DNA from: Umezawaea sp049997955
Lineage (GTDB): Bacteria; Actinomycetota; Actinomycetes; Mycobacteriales; Pseudonocardiaceae
NCBI GenBank assembly: GCA_049997955.1
Contig: JAEBDY010000014.1
Location: forward strand, 124,001-188,000
Reading direction: 5' to 3'
DNA: 64,000 nucleotides
Shown: one piece after another, positions 9,000 to 17,235 of the stretch
Layout: every line of letters starts with the position of its first letter
Numbering within the stretch: position 1 is the first letter of the stretch
Program-made: the position numbers and the translations under genes
Notes under the pieces: model-generated
What the model was told of the DNA's origin: nothing
What the model saw: the letters and a program-made list of their open reading frames with translations, nothing else
Database searches by the model: none

Positions 9000-11606
9000 A
9001 TGCTGCTCCGAACACGTACTTGGGTATCGTTTTCCCTCGATCCTCCAACGGAATCACCTGTGGCCACCTCCAGTCCGCCCGTACGTTCGGCAGCGGCGTG
9101 GCTGGAGGACTACCTGCGCGACCCTGGCGCCGCGCTATTCACGTTGCTGGCATGGCTGCGTGACCTCGCGCTGGACTGGGGTCCGATCGCGGTCCCGACC
9201 CTCGCCGTAATCATCGTCGGCATCGTGGTCGGTCGACGGTGGTGGGCGCGCCGCTGCCACGAAGTGCTGCTCGTCGACGCCCGTCAGGTCACGGTGCTGG
9301 CCCCGCCCACGGTGGATCCCGCGGGCGGGGCCGCGCTGTGGTCGAACCTGGTCGGCTTGCTGCGGCCTGGGTGGCGGCGGGCGTTCACCGGACAGCCACA
9401 CCTGGTGTGCGAGTACGTGTTCTCCGAAGCCGGGGTCTCGATCCGGCTGTGGGTGCCCGGTGTCATCCCGCCCGGATTGGTCGAACGCGCGGTCGAGGCG
9501 GCGTGGCCCGGCGCCCACACCCGCGTCGGGCCAGCAGAACCGCCACTGCCCGTCGCTGGTGAAGAGCAGCGGCGGTTGGTGGTGGGTGGCGAGTTGCGGC
9601 TGGCGCGTCCCGAGGCTCTGCCGATCCGCAGCGGCTTCAACGCCGACCCGATCCGTGCGCTGATCGGAGCGCCGGTCGGACTCGGCCGTGACGAGTACGC
9701 CTGCGTGCAGGTGCTGGCCCGACCGGTCACCGGCCGCCGCGTGCAGCAGGCGCGCCGCGCCGCCCGCCGAATCCACACCGGCAGCTCGACACGTGTCATC
9801 GGTCGACTGCTTGACTCGATCACTCCTGGAGCGGGTACTCGTGCCCGTCGTTCGGCGGCGCGGACGAAAGCCGGGGCGTTGCACAGCGATCCGCAGACCT
9901 CGCTGGAGTACGCGGCGCAGAACCGGGCCATCGTGGGCAAGCAGCGTGGCAGCCAGTTCGAGACGGTCGTCCGCTATGCCGTGGCGACCCTGCTGCCCGA
10001 CAACGCCGACGACAGCACGGTTCGCCAAGCGCGAGACGTCGCTCGCGGTCGGGCACACGCACTCGCGGCATCGTTCGCTTCCTACACCGAGCACAACCAC
10101 TACACCCGACACCGTCTCCGCCACCCCGGTCGCGTGATCGACTCCCGACGTCTCGGACACGGAGACCTGTTGTCGGTGCCCGAACTGGCAGCGATCGCGC
10201 ACCTGCCCACCGATGAGTCCATCCCCGGCATCCAACGCGCCGGAGCACGCGCCATCGCTCCCCCACCGGGCATCGCCACACCGGGACCGGAGGCGAAGCC
10301 GCTCGGGATTACCGACACCGGCCACCAACGGCCTGTCGCGCTGCGCGTTCCCGACGCCCGGCACCACCTGCACGTCATCGGCGCGACCGGTTCGGGCAAG
10401 TCGACGCTGCTCGGGAACATGATCCTCGCCGACGCCGAAGCAGGGCGCGGGATCGTGCTGATCGATCCCAAGGGCGACCTCGTCACCGACGTGTTGTCAC
10501 GTCTGCCCAAGTCCGCGGCCGATCGGGTGGTGATCTTCGATGCCGACAGCAAGTCCCGGCCTCCGTGTCTGAACCCGCTCGACGGTGGGGAGACCGACCT
10601 GACCGTGGACAACCTCGTGTCGGTGTTCCGCCGCGTCTACTCGGCGTTCTGGGGGCCGCGCACCGACGACGTCATGCGCGCCGCCTGCCTCACCCTGCGC
10701 ACCCAGGAAGGCGTCGCCACCCTGGCCGACCTGCCCAAGCTGCTGGCCGACGAGGCGGTCCGCAGCCGCGTCACCGCCGGGGTCACCGATCCGGTGCTGC
10801 GAAGTTTCTGGTCCTGGTACGAGGAACTCACCGATTCTGGCCGTAGCCAGGTGATTAGCCCGCTGATGAACAAGCTCCGCGCGTTCCTGCTGCGCCCGTT
10901 CGTTCGCGACGCGATCGCGGGCGGGCACTCCACGGTGGACATGAGCGAGGTCCTCGACGGCGGCATCTGCCTGGTGCGTATTCCCAAGGGCTCGCTGGGT
11001 GAGGAAACCACCCGGCTGGTGGGGTCGCTGGTGGTCGCCCGCACCTGGCAGGCCACCACCGGACGCGCCCGCATCCCCCAACGTCAGCGTCGCGACGCGT
11101 CCATGGTGATCGACGAGTGCCACAACTTCCTCAACCTGCCCTACCCGATCGAGGACATGCTCGCCGAAGCCCGCGGGTTCCGGGTCGCGATGACCTTGGC
11201 CCACCAACACCTCGGCCAACTTCCCCGCGAATTGCGGGAAGGGATGTCCACCAACGCTCGCAGCAAGATTTTCTTCAACGCGAGCCCGGAGGACTCGCGT
11301 GAGCTGTCCCGGCACACCGCGCCGCGGTTGTCCGAGCACGACCTGGCCCACCTCGGCGTCTATCACGCCGCCGTCCGCCTGGTCCTGGGCGGCGAGGAAT
11401 CCCAGCCGTTCACCATGCTCACCCAACCCCTCCCACCCGCCGTCCCCGGACGAGCACGGGAGATCCGCAGCATCGCACGCCGCACCGCACGGACCCGCGC
11501 GACCGAGGCCATCACCAACGAGCCACGACATGTCGACACGCGCCCTGCGAACCGGAGCAAATCCGCCACGCGACCACGTAGCGCCGACCCTCGCCGGAAC
11601 AGCTGA
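9000..11606 (+). CDS. virD4: VirD4/TraG-type coupling ATPase
   Basis: An 868-residue type IV coupling protein that would bring DNA-protein substrates to the channel. An N-terminal membrane helix lies near 58-78. A long middle domain is followed by Walker A GATGSGKST at 461-469, an IDPKGDL segment typical of TraG/VirD4, and Walker B SMVIDECHNF at 701-710. ATG at 9000 follows GGAGGG with good spacing. It starts 51 bp after virB4, the only clear gap in this part of the operon. The tail (about 830-868) is basic and disordered. Length is at the upper end for the family because of the middle domain. Confidence 0.92.
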   Translation: MLLRTRTWVSFSLDPPTESPVATSSPPVRSAAAWLEDYLRDPGAALFTLLAWLRDLALDWGPIAVPTLAVIIVGIVVGRRWWARRCHEVLLVDARQVTVLAPPTVDPAGGAALWSNLVGLLRPGWRRAFTGQPHLVCEYVFSEAGVSIRLWVPGVIPPGLVERAVEAAWPGAHTRVGPAEPPLPVAGEEQRRLVVGGELRLARPEALPIRSGFNADPIRALIGAPVGLGRDEYACVQVLARPVTGRRVQQARRAARRIHTGSSTRVIGRLLDSITPGAGTRARRSAARTKAGALHSDPQTSLEYAAQNRAIVGKQRGSQFETVVRYAVATLLPDNADDSTVRQARDVARGRAHALAASFASYTEHNHYTRHRLRHPGRVIDSRRLGHGDLLSVPELAAIAHLPTDESIPGIQRAGARAIAPPPGIATPGPEAKPLGITDTGHQRPVALRVPDARHHLHVIGATGSGKSTLLGNMILADAEAGRGIVLIDPKGDLVTDVLSRLPKSAADRVVIFDADSKSRPPCLNPLDGGETDLTVDNLVSVFRRVYSAFWGPRTDDVMRAACLTLRTQEGVATLADLPKLLADEAVRSRVTAGVTDPVLRSFWSWYEELTDSGRSQVISPLMNKLRAFLLRPFVRDAIAGGHSTVDMSEVLDGGICLVRIPKGSLGEETTRLVGSLVVARTWQATTGRARIPQRQRRDASMVIDECHNFLNLPYPIEDMLAEARGFRVAMTLAHQHLGQLPRELREGMSTNARSKIFFNASPEDSRELSRHTAPRLSEHDLAHLGVYHAAVRLVLGGEESQPFTMLTQPLPPAVPGRAREIRSIARRTARTRATEAITNEPRHVDTRPANRSKSATRPRSADPRRNS

Positions 11607-11680
11607 CCTCACGCCGCTCGTCATGTCCAGGCGCGCTTCGCGCCAGGACGGTGTCGCCTACCCATCTGGAGGTGCCCATC

Positions 11681-12739
11681 GTGATCACTAACCCCACCCG
11701 GCAGCGTTCCCTGCGCGGACACAAGCCCGCCCGGCCAACGCCGCGCGCCGCGAACACCGCCGAGCACCAGGCCGTGCTGGCGTGGCGACTCACGCCACGC
11801 GACAAGTGGATCGTCCGGATGCTGTGGGAGCACAAGGTTCTCACCGCTCACCAGATCACCGCGCTCGCGTTCCCCAGCTTCCGATCCGGACGAATGCGGC
11901 TACGTGAGCTCTACACCTGGGGTGTCCTCGACCGCTTCCAGCCGTTCGTCACCCTCGGGACCGCGCCCATGCACTACGTCCTCGCACCTGCCGGCGCGGC
12001 CGTGCTCGCCGCCGAGGACGGCCTGGACGTCAAGGATCTCGGCTACCGACATGATCGGGTCTTCGGCGTCGCCCACAGCCTGCGCCTGGCCCACACCGTC
12101 GGCGTCAACGAGTGGTTCACCGCCTTGGTCGCCCGCGCTCGCCATCCCCGCCCCGGCGAGCAGGTGGAGCTGGTGGCGTGGTGGTCGGAGACCCGCTGCG
12201 CCCGCCATTTCGGCGACCTGGTCAAACCCGACGGTTACGGCCGCTGGCGCGACGGCGGACAGCAGGTCGAGTGGTTCCTGGAGTACGACTTCGGTACCGA
12301 GGCCCTGGCCAAGCTGGCCGGGAAACTGGCCGGCTACGCCGCTCTCGCACAGGCCACCGGTATCACGACGCCGCTGCTGGTGTGGTTGCCGGCCTCGCGA
12401 CGCGAGGCCACCGCCCGCGGCCTGTTGGCACGAGCCTGGCGCGAGCTCGACGACCGGAACTCGGTGCCGATCGCTACCGCTGCGGCCGAATTGCTCGATC
12501 CTGGGGTCGCCCATCCGAGCCCGGCTGACAAGGTCTGGTTGCCGCTCACCGCGGCTGCCGGTGCGCCTCGGGGAGCACTGTCGGAGCTGTTGGACGCCTG
12601 GCCGCACGTACCACCGCCGGTCGCCCTCAGCGAGGAATCCTCGACCAAGCCGGACTCGCCACAGCCGATGTCGCTACCGCCCTCACCGATGCCACCCGCG
12701 ACGGAGCCTCGCGGAACGAGCCAACCGAGGAGGCGGTGA
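11681..12739 (+). CDS. Replication-relaxation family protein
   Basis: A 352-residue protein of the replication-relaxation family (Replic_Relax), common beside transfer genes of actinobacterial plasmids and integrative elements and thought to act in relaxosome or replication initiation. A winged-helix-like N-terminus (about 35-90, LTPRDKWIVRMLWEHKVLTA) is followed by a core containing HSLRLAHTVGVNEWF and EWFLEYDFGTE. GTG at 11681 is preferred over 11651 because TGGAGGTG lies just before it. It overlaps the wall hydrolase gene. The family match is good; whether it nicks oriT is not established, and no separate relaxase is seen in the window. Confidence 0.75.
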   Translation: MITNPTRQRSLRGHKPARPTPRAANTAEHQAVLAWRLTPRDKWIVRMLWEHKVLTAHQITALAFPSFRSGRMRLRELYTWGVLDRFQPFVTLGTAPMHYVLAPAGAAVLAAEDGLDVKDLGYRHDRVFGVAHSLRLAHTVGVNEWFTALVARARHPRPGEQVELVAWWSETRCARHFGDLVKPDGYGRWRDGGQQVEWFLEYDFGTEALAKLAGKLAGYAALAQATGITTPLLVWLPASRREATARGLLARAWRELDDRNSVPIATAAAELLDPGVAHPSPADKVWLPLTAAAGAPRGALSELLDAWPHVPPPVALSEESSTKPDSPQPMSLPPSPMPPATEPRGTSQPRRR

Positions 12740-13743
12740 GCCCCGTGCTCGCCAAGGCCGCCATCGGCGCCGCCGCGGTGCTGCTGTTCGTCCCCGTCCT
12801 GCTCGGCATGGGCGTGAGCGCGGTGGTCGACGCGCTGTTCGGCAGCTCGTCGACCACTACCGTCAGCTGCGCCACACCGATCGCCGACATCCCGCCCGAG
12901 TACTGCCTGCTCTACCTCACCGCGGCCCCTGACTGCCCCGGTCTGGACTGGACCGTGCTCGCCGCGATCGGCAAAGTCGAGACCGACCACGGCCGCCTCA
13001 ACGCACCCGGAGTCAGTGACGGCGAGAACTTCGCCGGGGCAGGCGGGCCGATGCAGTTCCTCGCACCAACCTTCGCCGGCGTCATCGCCGCACACCGGAT
13101 CCCACCGGGCGGTGCGGTGCCGCCCTCGCGATACAACCCGCACGACGCTATCCACGCCGCCGCGTTCTACCTATGCGACAACGGAGCCGGACGAGCCGAC
13201 CTACGAGCGGCGATCTTCGCCTACAACCACGCCGACTGGTACGTCGACATGGTCCTCGAACAAGCCAGGAAGTACGCCGAAGCCGCCACGACCAGCATCG
13301 GCAACGGCGACTGCAACGCCATCCACGCACCCAACGCGATCACCCTGGCCGCGATCAACTACGCCTGCGGACAACGAGGACTGCCCTACGTGTGGGGCGG
13401 CAACGGCCCCGACAGCGGCCACGCGGGCTTCGACTGCTCAGGACTTACCAAAGCCGCCTACGCCGCCGCAGGAGTGAATCTGCCGCGCACCGCACAGACC
13501 CAATTCGACGCGGGCCCGCAAGTCCCGGCCGGACAGCCGCTGGTGCCGGGCGACCTCGTTTTCTACGGCACACCCGGCAACATCCACCACGTCGGCCTCT
13601 ACATCGGCGGCGGACTCATGATCAACGCCCCGACCTTCGGGCAACCGGTACAGATCGCCAACTACCGGTACCCCGGAGATGACTACGCCGGAGCGACCCG
13701 ACCGGCGACGTCCCCAGCGGCAGAAGTGCCCGAACGAAGGTGA
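12736..13743 (+). CDS. Lytic transglycosylase / NlpC-P60 endopeptidase
   Basis: A 335-residue two-domain peptidoglycan hydrolase that would open the wall for the transfer channel. A signal/anchor helix (about 8-30) precedes a goose-type/SLT-like transglycosylase with likely catalytic Glu82 (KVETDHG). The C-terminal NlpC/P60 domain has Cys234 in DCSGL and His285 in the HHVGLY motif. It is the last gene of the transfer operon, overlaps the preceding stop by GTGA and ends just before a terminator. A second GTG at 12745 has better spacing to the AGGAGG and could be the true start, three residues later. Confidence 0.9.
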   Translation: MSPVLAKAAIGAAAVLLFVPVLLGMGVSAVVDALFGSSSTTTVSCATPIADIPPEYCLLYLTAAPDCPGLDWTVLAAIGKVETDHGRLNAPGVSDGENFAGAGGPMQFLAPTFAGVIAAHRIPPGGAVPPSRYNPHDAIHAAAFYLCDNGAGRADLRAAIFAYNHADWYVDMVLEQARKYAEAATTSIGNGDCNAIHAPNAITLAAINYACGQRGLPYVWGGNGPDSGHAGFDCSGLTKAAYAAAGVNLPRTAQTQFDAGPQVPAGQPLVPGDLVFYGTPGNIHHVGLYIGGGLMINAPTFGQPVQIANYRYPGDDYAGATRPATSPAAEVPERR

Positions 13744-13801
13744 CCACTGCGAGCGTGCTCGGCGTCAGGTGTGCCGTTGTCGAGCACTCCTGATGTGAGC
13801 T

Positions 13802-13833
13802 CGGCTCGCCCGCGTCGGGATACGGGCGAGCCG
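13802..13833. terminator. Terminator-like hairpin after the transfer operon
   Basis: An 11-bp perfect stem (CGGCTCGCCCG and its complement) around a 10-base loop lies between the convergent genes ending at 13743 and 13850, so it can serve both strands. Confidence 0.6.
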
Positions 13834-13849
13834 ATGTTGGCCCAGAGGC

Positions 13850-14425
13850 TCAGTGCCCGGTGGGTTTCACAACTTCCGGGGTCGTGGCTTCGACCGCGTC
13901 GGTGTGCAGGTTCATGATCGCCGCAGTGGTCAGGGCGACGGTCCACGGCCATCGCGCGTCCAGTGCTGCCCATTCCCCGACGCGCTGCCATCGGTTCCGA
14001 TAGGCGAACAGCATTTCCACGTCGACCCGGTCGGCTTGGGGCAGCTCGTCGTCGGGTTCGGTGAGTACGAGAACCAGGTCGCCTCCGCAGAGGTCGGCGG
14101 GTGATTGTTCGGAAAGCCATGTTCCGGCGAACAGGGCGACTTCGCCTTCGCGGTCGGGGTCGGTGTCGTCGATGACGTTCACCGCCAGCACGAGCATCGC
14201 CCAGGCGCTTTCGGGCAGCCGCATCGGTGTCGTCGCAACGGACGGGGCCAGGATCATGGCTTCCGGTGGAAGCCCTTCCCGTTGGAGGAGGGTCATCTCG
14301 TCGTCGCCACGTGCGGCGGCGGCAGACGATCCGGCCGGATCGGGTCGGGGGTCGCTGCCGCACGGTGTCACGGCATTGTCAGGGGTGAATTCGGGCGGTG
14401 GTTGCGGGATGCGGTCTGCGGTCAT
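13850..14425 (-). CDS. Hypothetical acidic protein of the element
   Basis: A 191-residue protein I do not recognise. It is Pro/Asp-rich at the N-terminus, then has a helical region (PESAWAMLVLAVNVIDD) and a stretch rich in Trp and Arg (LFAYRNRWQRVGEWAALDARW). There is no signal peptide or membrane segment. ATG at 14425 is preferred over 14479 because AGAGGG lies upstream, though spacing is long. It is convergent with the transfer operon and divergent from the winged-helix gene. Confidence 0.55.
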   Translation of the reverse strand: MTADRIPQPPPEFTPDNAVTPCGSDPRPDPAGSSAAAARGDDEMTLLQREGLPPEAMILAPSVATTPMRLPESAWAMLVLAVNVIDDTDPDREGEVALFAGTWLSEQSPADLCGGDLVLVLTEPDDELPQADRVDVEMLFAYRNRWQRVGEWAALDARWPWTVALTTAAIMNLHTDAVEATTPEVVKPTGH

Positions 14426-14739
14426 TGGTATCCATGTCCCTCTGGATGTGACGGGTGGGGCCGGACGGCCGACGTTCATGGACGCTTCATGCGGTCGGAG
14501 GTGTCAATGCCGTTGTGCGACAACCATGCGAACTGGACCGGTTTGTACTACCGCCATCACCCGTATCGGTGACCGTCCACAAGAGACAGCATTATTTTTG
14601 AAGTGTCACTTGACTTCAGCATCCGAAGGAAGCGTCCATAGTCATGCGGCCCGAACAACACCGGATGCGCACCGGAGGACCGCAATCGCCCCGGCCGGGG
14701 CATGACCACCCATTCGAACACCATCACTGCGAGGTAGTC
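14426..14739. other. Divergent intergenic region
   Basis: About 310 bp between the divergent 13850-14425 and 14740-15306 genes. It contains a short AT-rich patch around 14590-14612 that could hold promoters, but no gene or clear repeat. Confidence 0.4.
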
Positions 14740-15306
14740 ATGCCCACCACCAGCACACTGCACGCCGTCCCCGTCGAGACGATCAATCCGACGAAGCCAC
14801 GTACGGAGACCGAGGAAAAGCTGTGGCAGGCACTACACGACAACCCCGGCAGCACCGCGACCGCGTTGTCGGCCATCGCTGAGATCGGCAAGTCGACCGC
14901 GCCCAAACTCCTCACCCGCTGGGAGGCGAACGGCCTCGTCACCCGCACCACCGGAATCGCTATCGGAGGTCCTCGCCCCGCTGACCTCTGGTCCATCACC
15001 GCCACGAACGACCAACCCTCATCCGATGACCAGCCCACGGCGGCAGCAGAATCGAGTTCGGATTCGGAGCAGCAGGAGAAGCAGGAACGGTTGGCACCGG
15101 GGGCGTTGCGCGGGATGGTCGAAGACTACTTGCGAAACAACTCGGGCGAGTTCAGCCCGAACGCCATCGGCAAGGCGTTGGACCGGTCCTCCGGTGCGGT
15201 GCACAACGCGCTGGAGAAGCTGGTGACCAGCGGCTACGCCGCGCGCACCAGTGACAAGCCCAAGAAGTACTCCCTTGCCGACACGGCTGGCGTGTCGACC
15301 GAGTAG
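14740..15306 (+). CDS. Tandem winged-helix DNA-binding protein
   Basis: A 188-residue protein with two winged-helix-like domains: one MarR-like at about 22-90 (TATALSAIAEIGKSTAPKLL as helix-turn-helix) and a second at about 118-181 (SPNAIGKALDRSSGAVHNAL). A Ser/Gln-rich linker joins them. The second domain closely resembles residues 20-85 of the AAA+ ATPase encoded at 19055-20278 (shared RSSGAV-NA core). ATG at 14740 follows GAGGT. It probably binds DNA as an element regulator or partition-like factor; targets are unknown. A strong hairpin terminator follows. Confidence 0.65.
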   Translation: MPTTSTLHAVPVETINPTKPRTETEEKLWQALHDNPGSTATALSAIAEIGKSTAPKLLTRWEANGLVTRTTGIAIGGPRPADLWSITATNDQPSSDDQPTAAAESSSDSEQQEKQERLAPGALRGMVEDYLRNNSGEFSPNAIGKALDRSSGAVHNALEKLVTSGYAARTSDKPKKYSLADTAGVSTE

Positions 15307-15334
15307 CCCACTCCCCTACTGAGTTCCTACTCGT

Positions 15335-15376
15335 GTCTCGTGGCCTCCAACGGTTCTTCGTTGGAGGCCACGAGAC
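15335..15376. terminator. Perfect 18-bp hairpin, bidirectional terminator
   Basis: An 18-bp perfect stem (15335-15352 with 15359-15376) with a six-base loop lies between the convergent genes ending at 15306 and 15410. No T-tract follows, as usual in actinomycetes. Confidence 0.75.
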
Positions 15377-15409
15377 ATTCGGTTCACTGGAGGTGAGCAG
15401 TCGTGAGGA

Positions 15410-15994
15410 TCATTGGCCGGGTTCCTGTTCCACGTCGGCGGGGCGTGGGAAGTAGCAGTCCTCGTTGCAGTCCTGTGCGCCTCGGCTGGTGATGAACGGG
15501 CAGTCCTCGCGGTGGGCTTTGATGAAGGCGACGCCGCCGTCGGGGTGCTCGATGATGTGCAGCGCCCCGCCCCAAGTGTAGGCCTGGGTGATCTCGTCGG
15601 GGTCGATGCGTCGTTCAGAGTCGAAGCCGTGTTGGTCGCCAGGAGCGCGCTGATCGCGCCGTGCACGTGGGGCGAGATGGTGCGGGTAGTCGGCGGGGCG
15701 GCGAGGATCTCGGAGGCGCGGCGCAGGAGGGTGTCGGTCATCGGGCCGAGGACTGTGGTGGCGTCGAGCTGGGGGTTGGGGGTGTCGTGCCACCAGTTGG
15801 CGGGTGCGTCGGCGGTGAGGCTCGTCCATGTCATCTGGTCGTTGAGCACCTCGACGACCGCACAGCTCTGGTTGACATGGAAGTTTCGTTCGACGCGAGC
15901 TCGGACGTCGGCGATGATCGAGGTCACCTCGCACCCGGTTCTCGGTGGAGCTGCGCACAACGACTTCGACCTCGGGCGGGTTGTGGGCGGTCAT
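15410..15994 (-). pseudogene. Hypothetical gene with two compensating frameshifts
   Basis: Coding signal changes frame twice. The start (MTAHNPPEVEVVVRSS, ATG 15994 after GAGGAG) and the end (DPDEITQAYTWGGALHIIEH... to the stop at 15410) are in one frame. The middle, roughly 15635-15935 (SIIADVRARVERNFHVNQSC..., DTLLRRASEILAAPP), reads only in another. Net shift is zero. The product would be about 195 residues with a Cys-containing C-terminus (DCNEDCYF). It follows the 16006-16509 gene by TAATG. Either two sequencing indels or a damaged gene would explain this. No function recognised. Confidence 0.6.
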
Positions 15995-16005
15995 CGGTCT
16001 CCTCA

Positions 16006-16509
16006 TTAGGTGTCATGTGGACCGGTGAGCTTTTGCCCGGCGACGGTCGGTAGTCCGGTGTCGAAGTCGCGCATGAGCGGAAGCGGGACCGAGGGCGGCG
16101 TGTCGGGTTCACGCAGCCACTCCGCGAAGTCCCGTGGCCCCAAGTCCTCGGCGCGAGGTTGCCGGGGCGCGCTGGGATCGAGCCGTTCCCAGCGCACGCC
16201 TCCACTCATCGTGACGAACACACAACGCTCGCTGGGGTCGAAGGTGATGATCCAACTGTCGATGTGGCTGTTGTGCCACGGCCACGGCCACCCGGTCCGG
16301 CGCGGGTAGGCCGCGCCGAGTTCTTCGGTCTCCCAGACGATGAACAGGTCGGCGACGGCGGCGCGGTAGGTGGTTTCGTCGGTCGCGGTCAGGGCGAGGC
16401 GTCCGGGCGGGACGCGCAAGAGGTTGCCGGGTTCGCTGTCCCCTTGCAGGGAGCCGAGCCATTCGGCGTCGTGGCCGCGCCCGAGGTAGAAGTCGGTCTT
16501 GGTCGACAT
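16006..16509 (-). CDS. Hypothetical protein, Trp/Arg-rich
   Basis: A 167-residue protein not assigned to a family. It begins MSTKTDFYLGRGHDAEWLGS and contains DLFIVWETEELGAAYPRRTGWPW and DSWIITFDPSERCVFVT, a layout seen in small proteins carried by actinobacterial conjugative elements. No signal peptide or membrane helix. ATG at 16509 is used because coding character starts there; the longer frame to 16587 is Pro/Gly-rich and has no ribosome site. It is coupled (TAATG) to the frameshifted gene downstream. Confidence 0.55.
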   Translation of the reverse strand: MSTKTDFYLGRGHDAEWLGSLQGDSEPGNLLRVPPGRLALTATDETTYRAAVADLFIVWETEELGAAYPRRTGWPWPWHNSHIDSWIITFDPSERCVFVTMSGGVRWERLDPSAPRQPRAEDLGPRDFAEWLREPDTPPSVPLPLMRDFDTGLPTVAGQKLTGPHDT

Positions 16510-16599
16510 CGGCCTCAGCTCACCGGGCTCTTTGCCGGCGCCTCGCGCCGCGGCTTCGCCGGGCCGAGGGCGGCTCGGCGGGCACAATGAAGGTCAAGG

Positions 16600-16857
16600 T
16601 CATGCCGACCAGCCGAGGGCGTCGGCGGCGATCACGGGCAGATGACCGGCCTGTTCACCGGTGCCGAGCCACACCACGGGCGGGTCGGTGGGCGGTGTGC
16701 CGTCGCCTTCGGCGTCGTCGGGCGTGCACACCACTCGCGCGAGAAGGTGTTCCATTGGGTAGCCGGGTTGGGCGGCGATCCGCAGGGGTGTGGTCGGCTC
16801 GTAGCCGGACAGGGCGGCGATCACATCGCCCACGGTCGCGAGTGGGGTGTCGGTCAT
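16600..16857 (-). CDS. Small hypothetical protein, tandem paralogue A
   Basis: An 85-residue protein starting MTDTPLATVGDVIAALSGYE, with GAGGAG before the ATG. It is a paralogue of the gene at 16914-17156: both begin MTD-x-LATVGD-IAAL, have VVWL/IVWL near residue 60 and end in a short Trp-containing tail. No known domain. The fold is probably a small alpha/beta unit. The pair sits upstream of the 16006-16509 gene on the same strand. Confidence 0.6.
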   Translation of the reverse strand: MTDTPLATVGDVIAALSGYEPTTPLRIAAQPGYPMEHLLARVVCTPDDAEGDGTPPTDPPVVWLGTGEQAGHLPVIAADALGWSA

Positions 16858-16913
16858 CGTGTGCTCCTCGACGTGGGCCTGTTGCGGGATCGGTTGCGGA
16901 CGGGGCGGTGGGG

Positions 16914-17156
16914 TCACCAGTCCCAGGTGTCCATGACGCTGCCGGGCAGGTAGCCGATCTCGTCGCCTTCGCACAACCACACGATTTCCCTCGGGGTCTC
17001 GTCGCGGTTGGTGCGCGCGGTCGCGACCCGCACCTCCTCGACCGCGTAGGTCGTGTAGTCGAGGGTGGTAGAGATCCAGCGGATCGGGCTGTCGGGGTTG
17101 CAGTTCTGCAAGGCGGCGATCAGGTCGCCTACGGTCGCGAGTCGGGGGTCGGTCAT
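16914..17156 (-). CDS. Small hypothetical protein, tandem paralogue B
   Basis: An 80-residue protein starting MTDPRLATVGDLIAALQNC, with GAGGTG before the ATG. Compared with paralogue A it keeps the N-terminal ATVGDLIAAL helix and the EIVWLCEGDEIGYLPG segment but differs between them. Tandem duplication within the element is the simplest origin. No function recognised. Confidence 0.6.
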   Translation of the reverse strand: MTDPRLATVGDLIAALQNCNPDSPIRWISTTLDYTTYAVEEVRVATARTNRDETPREIVWLCEGDEIGYLPGSVMDTWDW

Positions 17157-17196
17157 GGTGATCACCTCGGGTGTTGGGGTTGGTCGGTGGTGGCGG

Positions 17197-17228
17197 GGTC
17201 CGGGGCGGGGGTCTCCCCGCCCCGGACC
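17197..17228 (-). terminator. GC-rich hairpin after the VWA gene
   Basis: A perfect 14-bp stem (17197-17210 with 17215-17228) and four-base loop lie 8 bases past the stop of the VWA gene on the minus strand, separating it from the small paralogue genes. Confidence 0.75.
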
Positions 17229-17235
17229 AGTGGGG

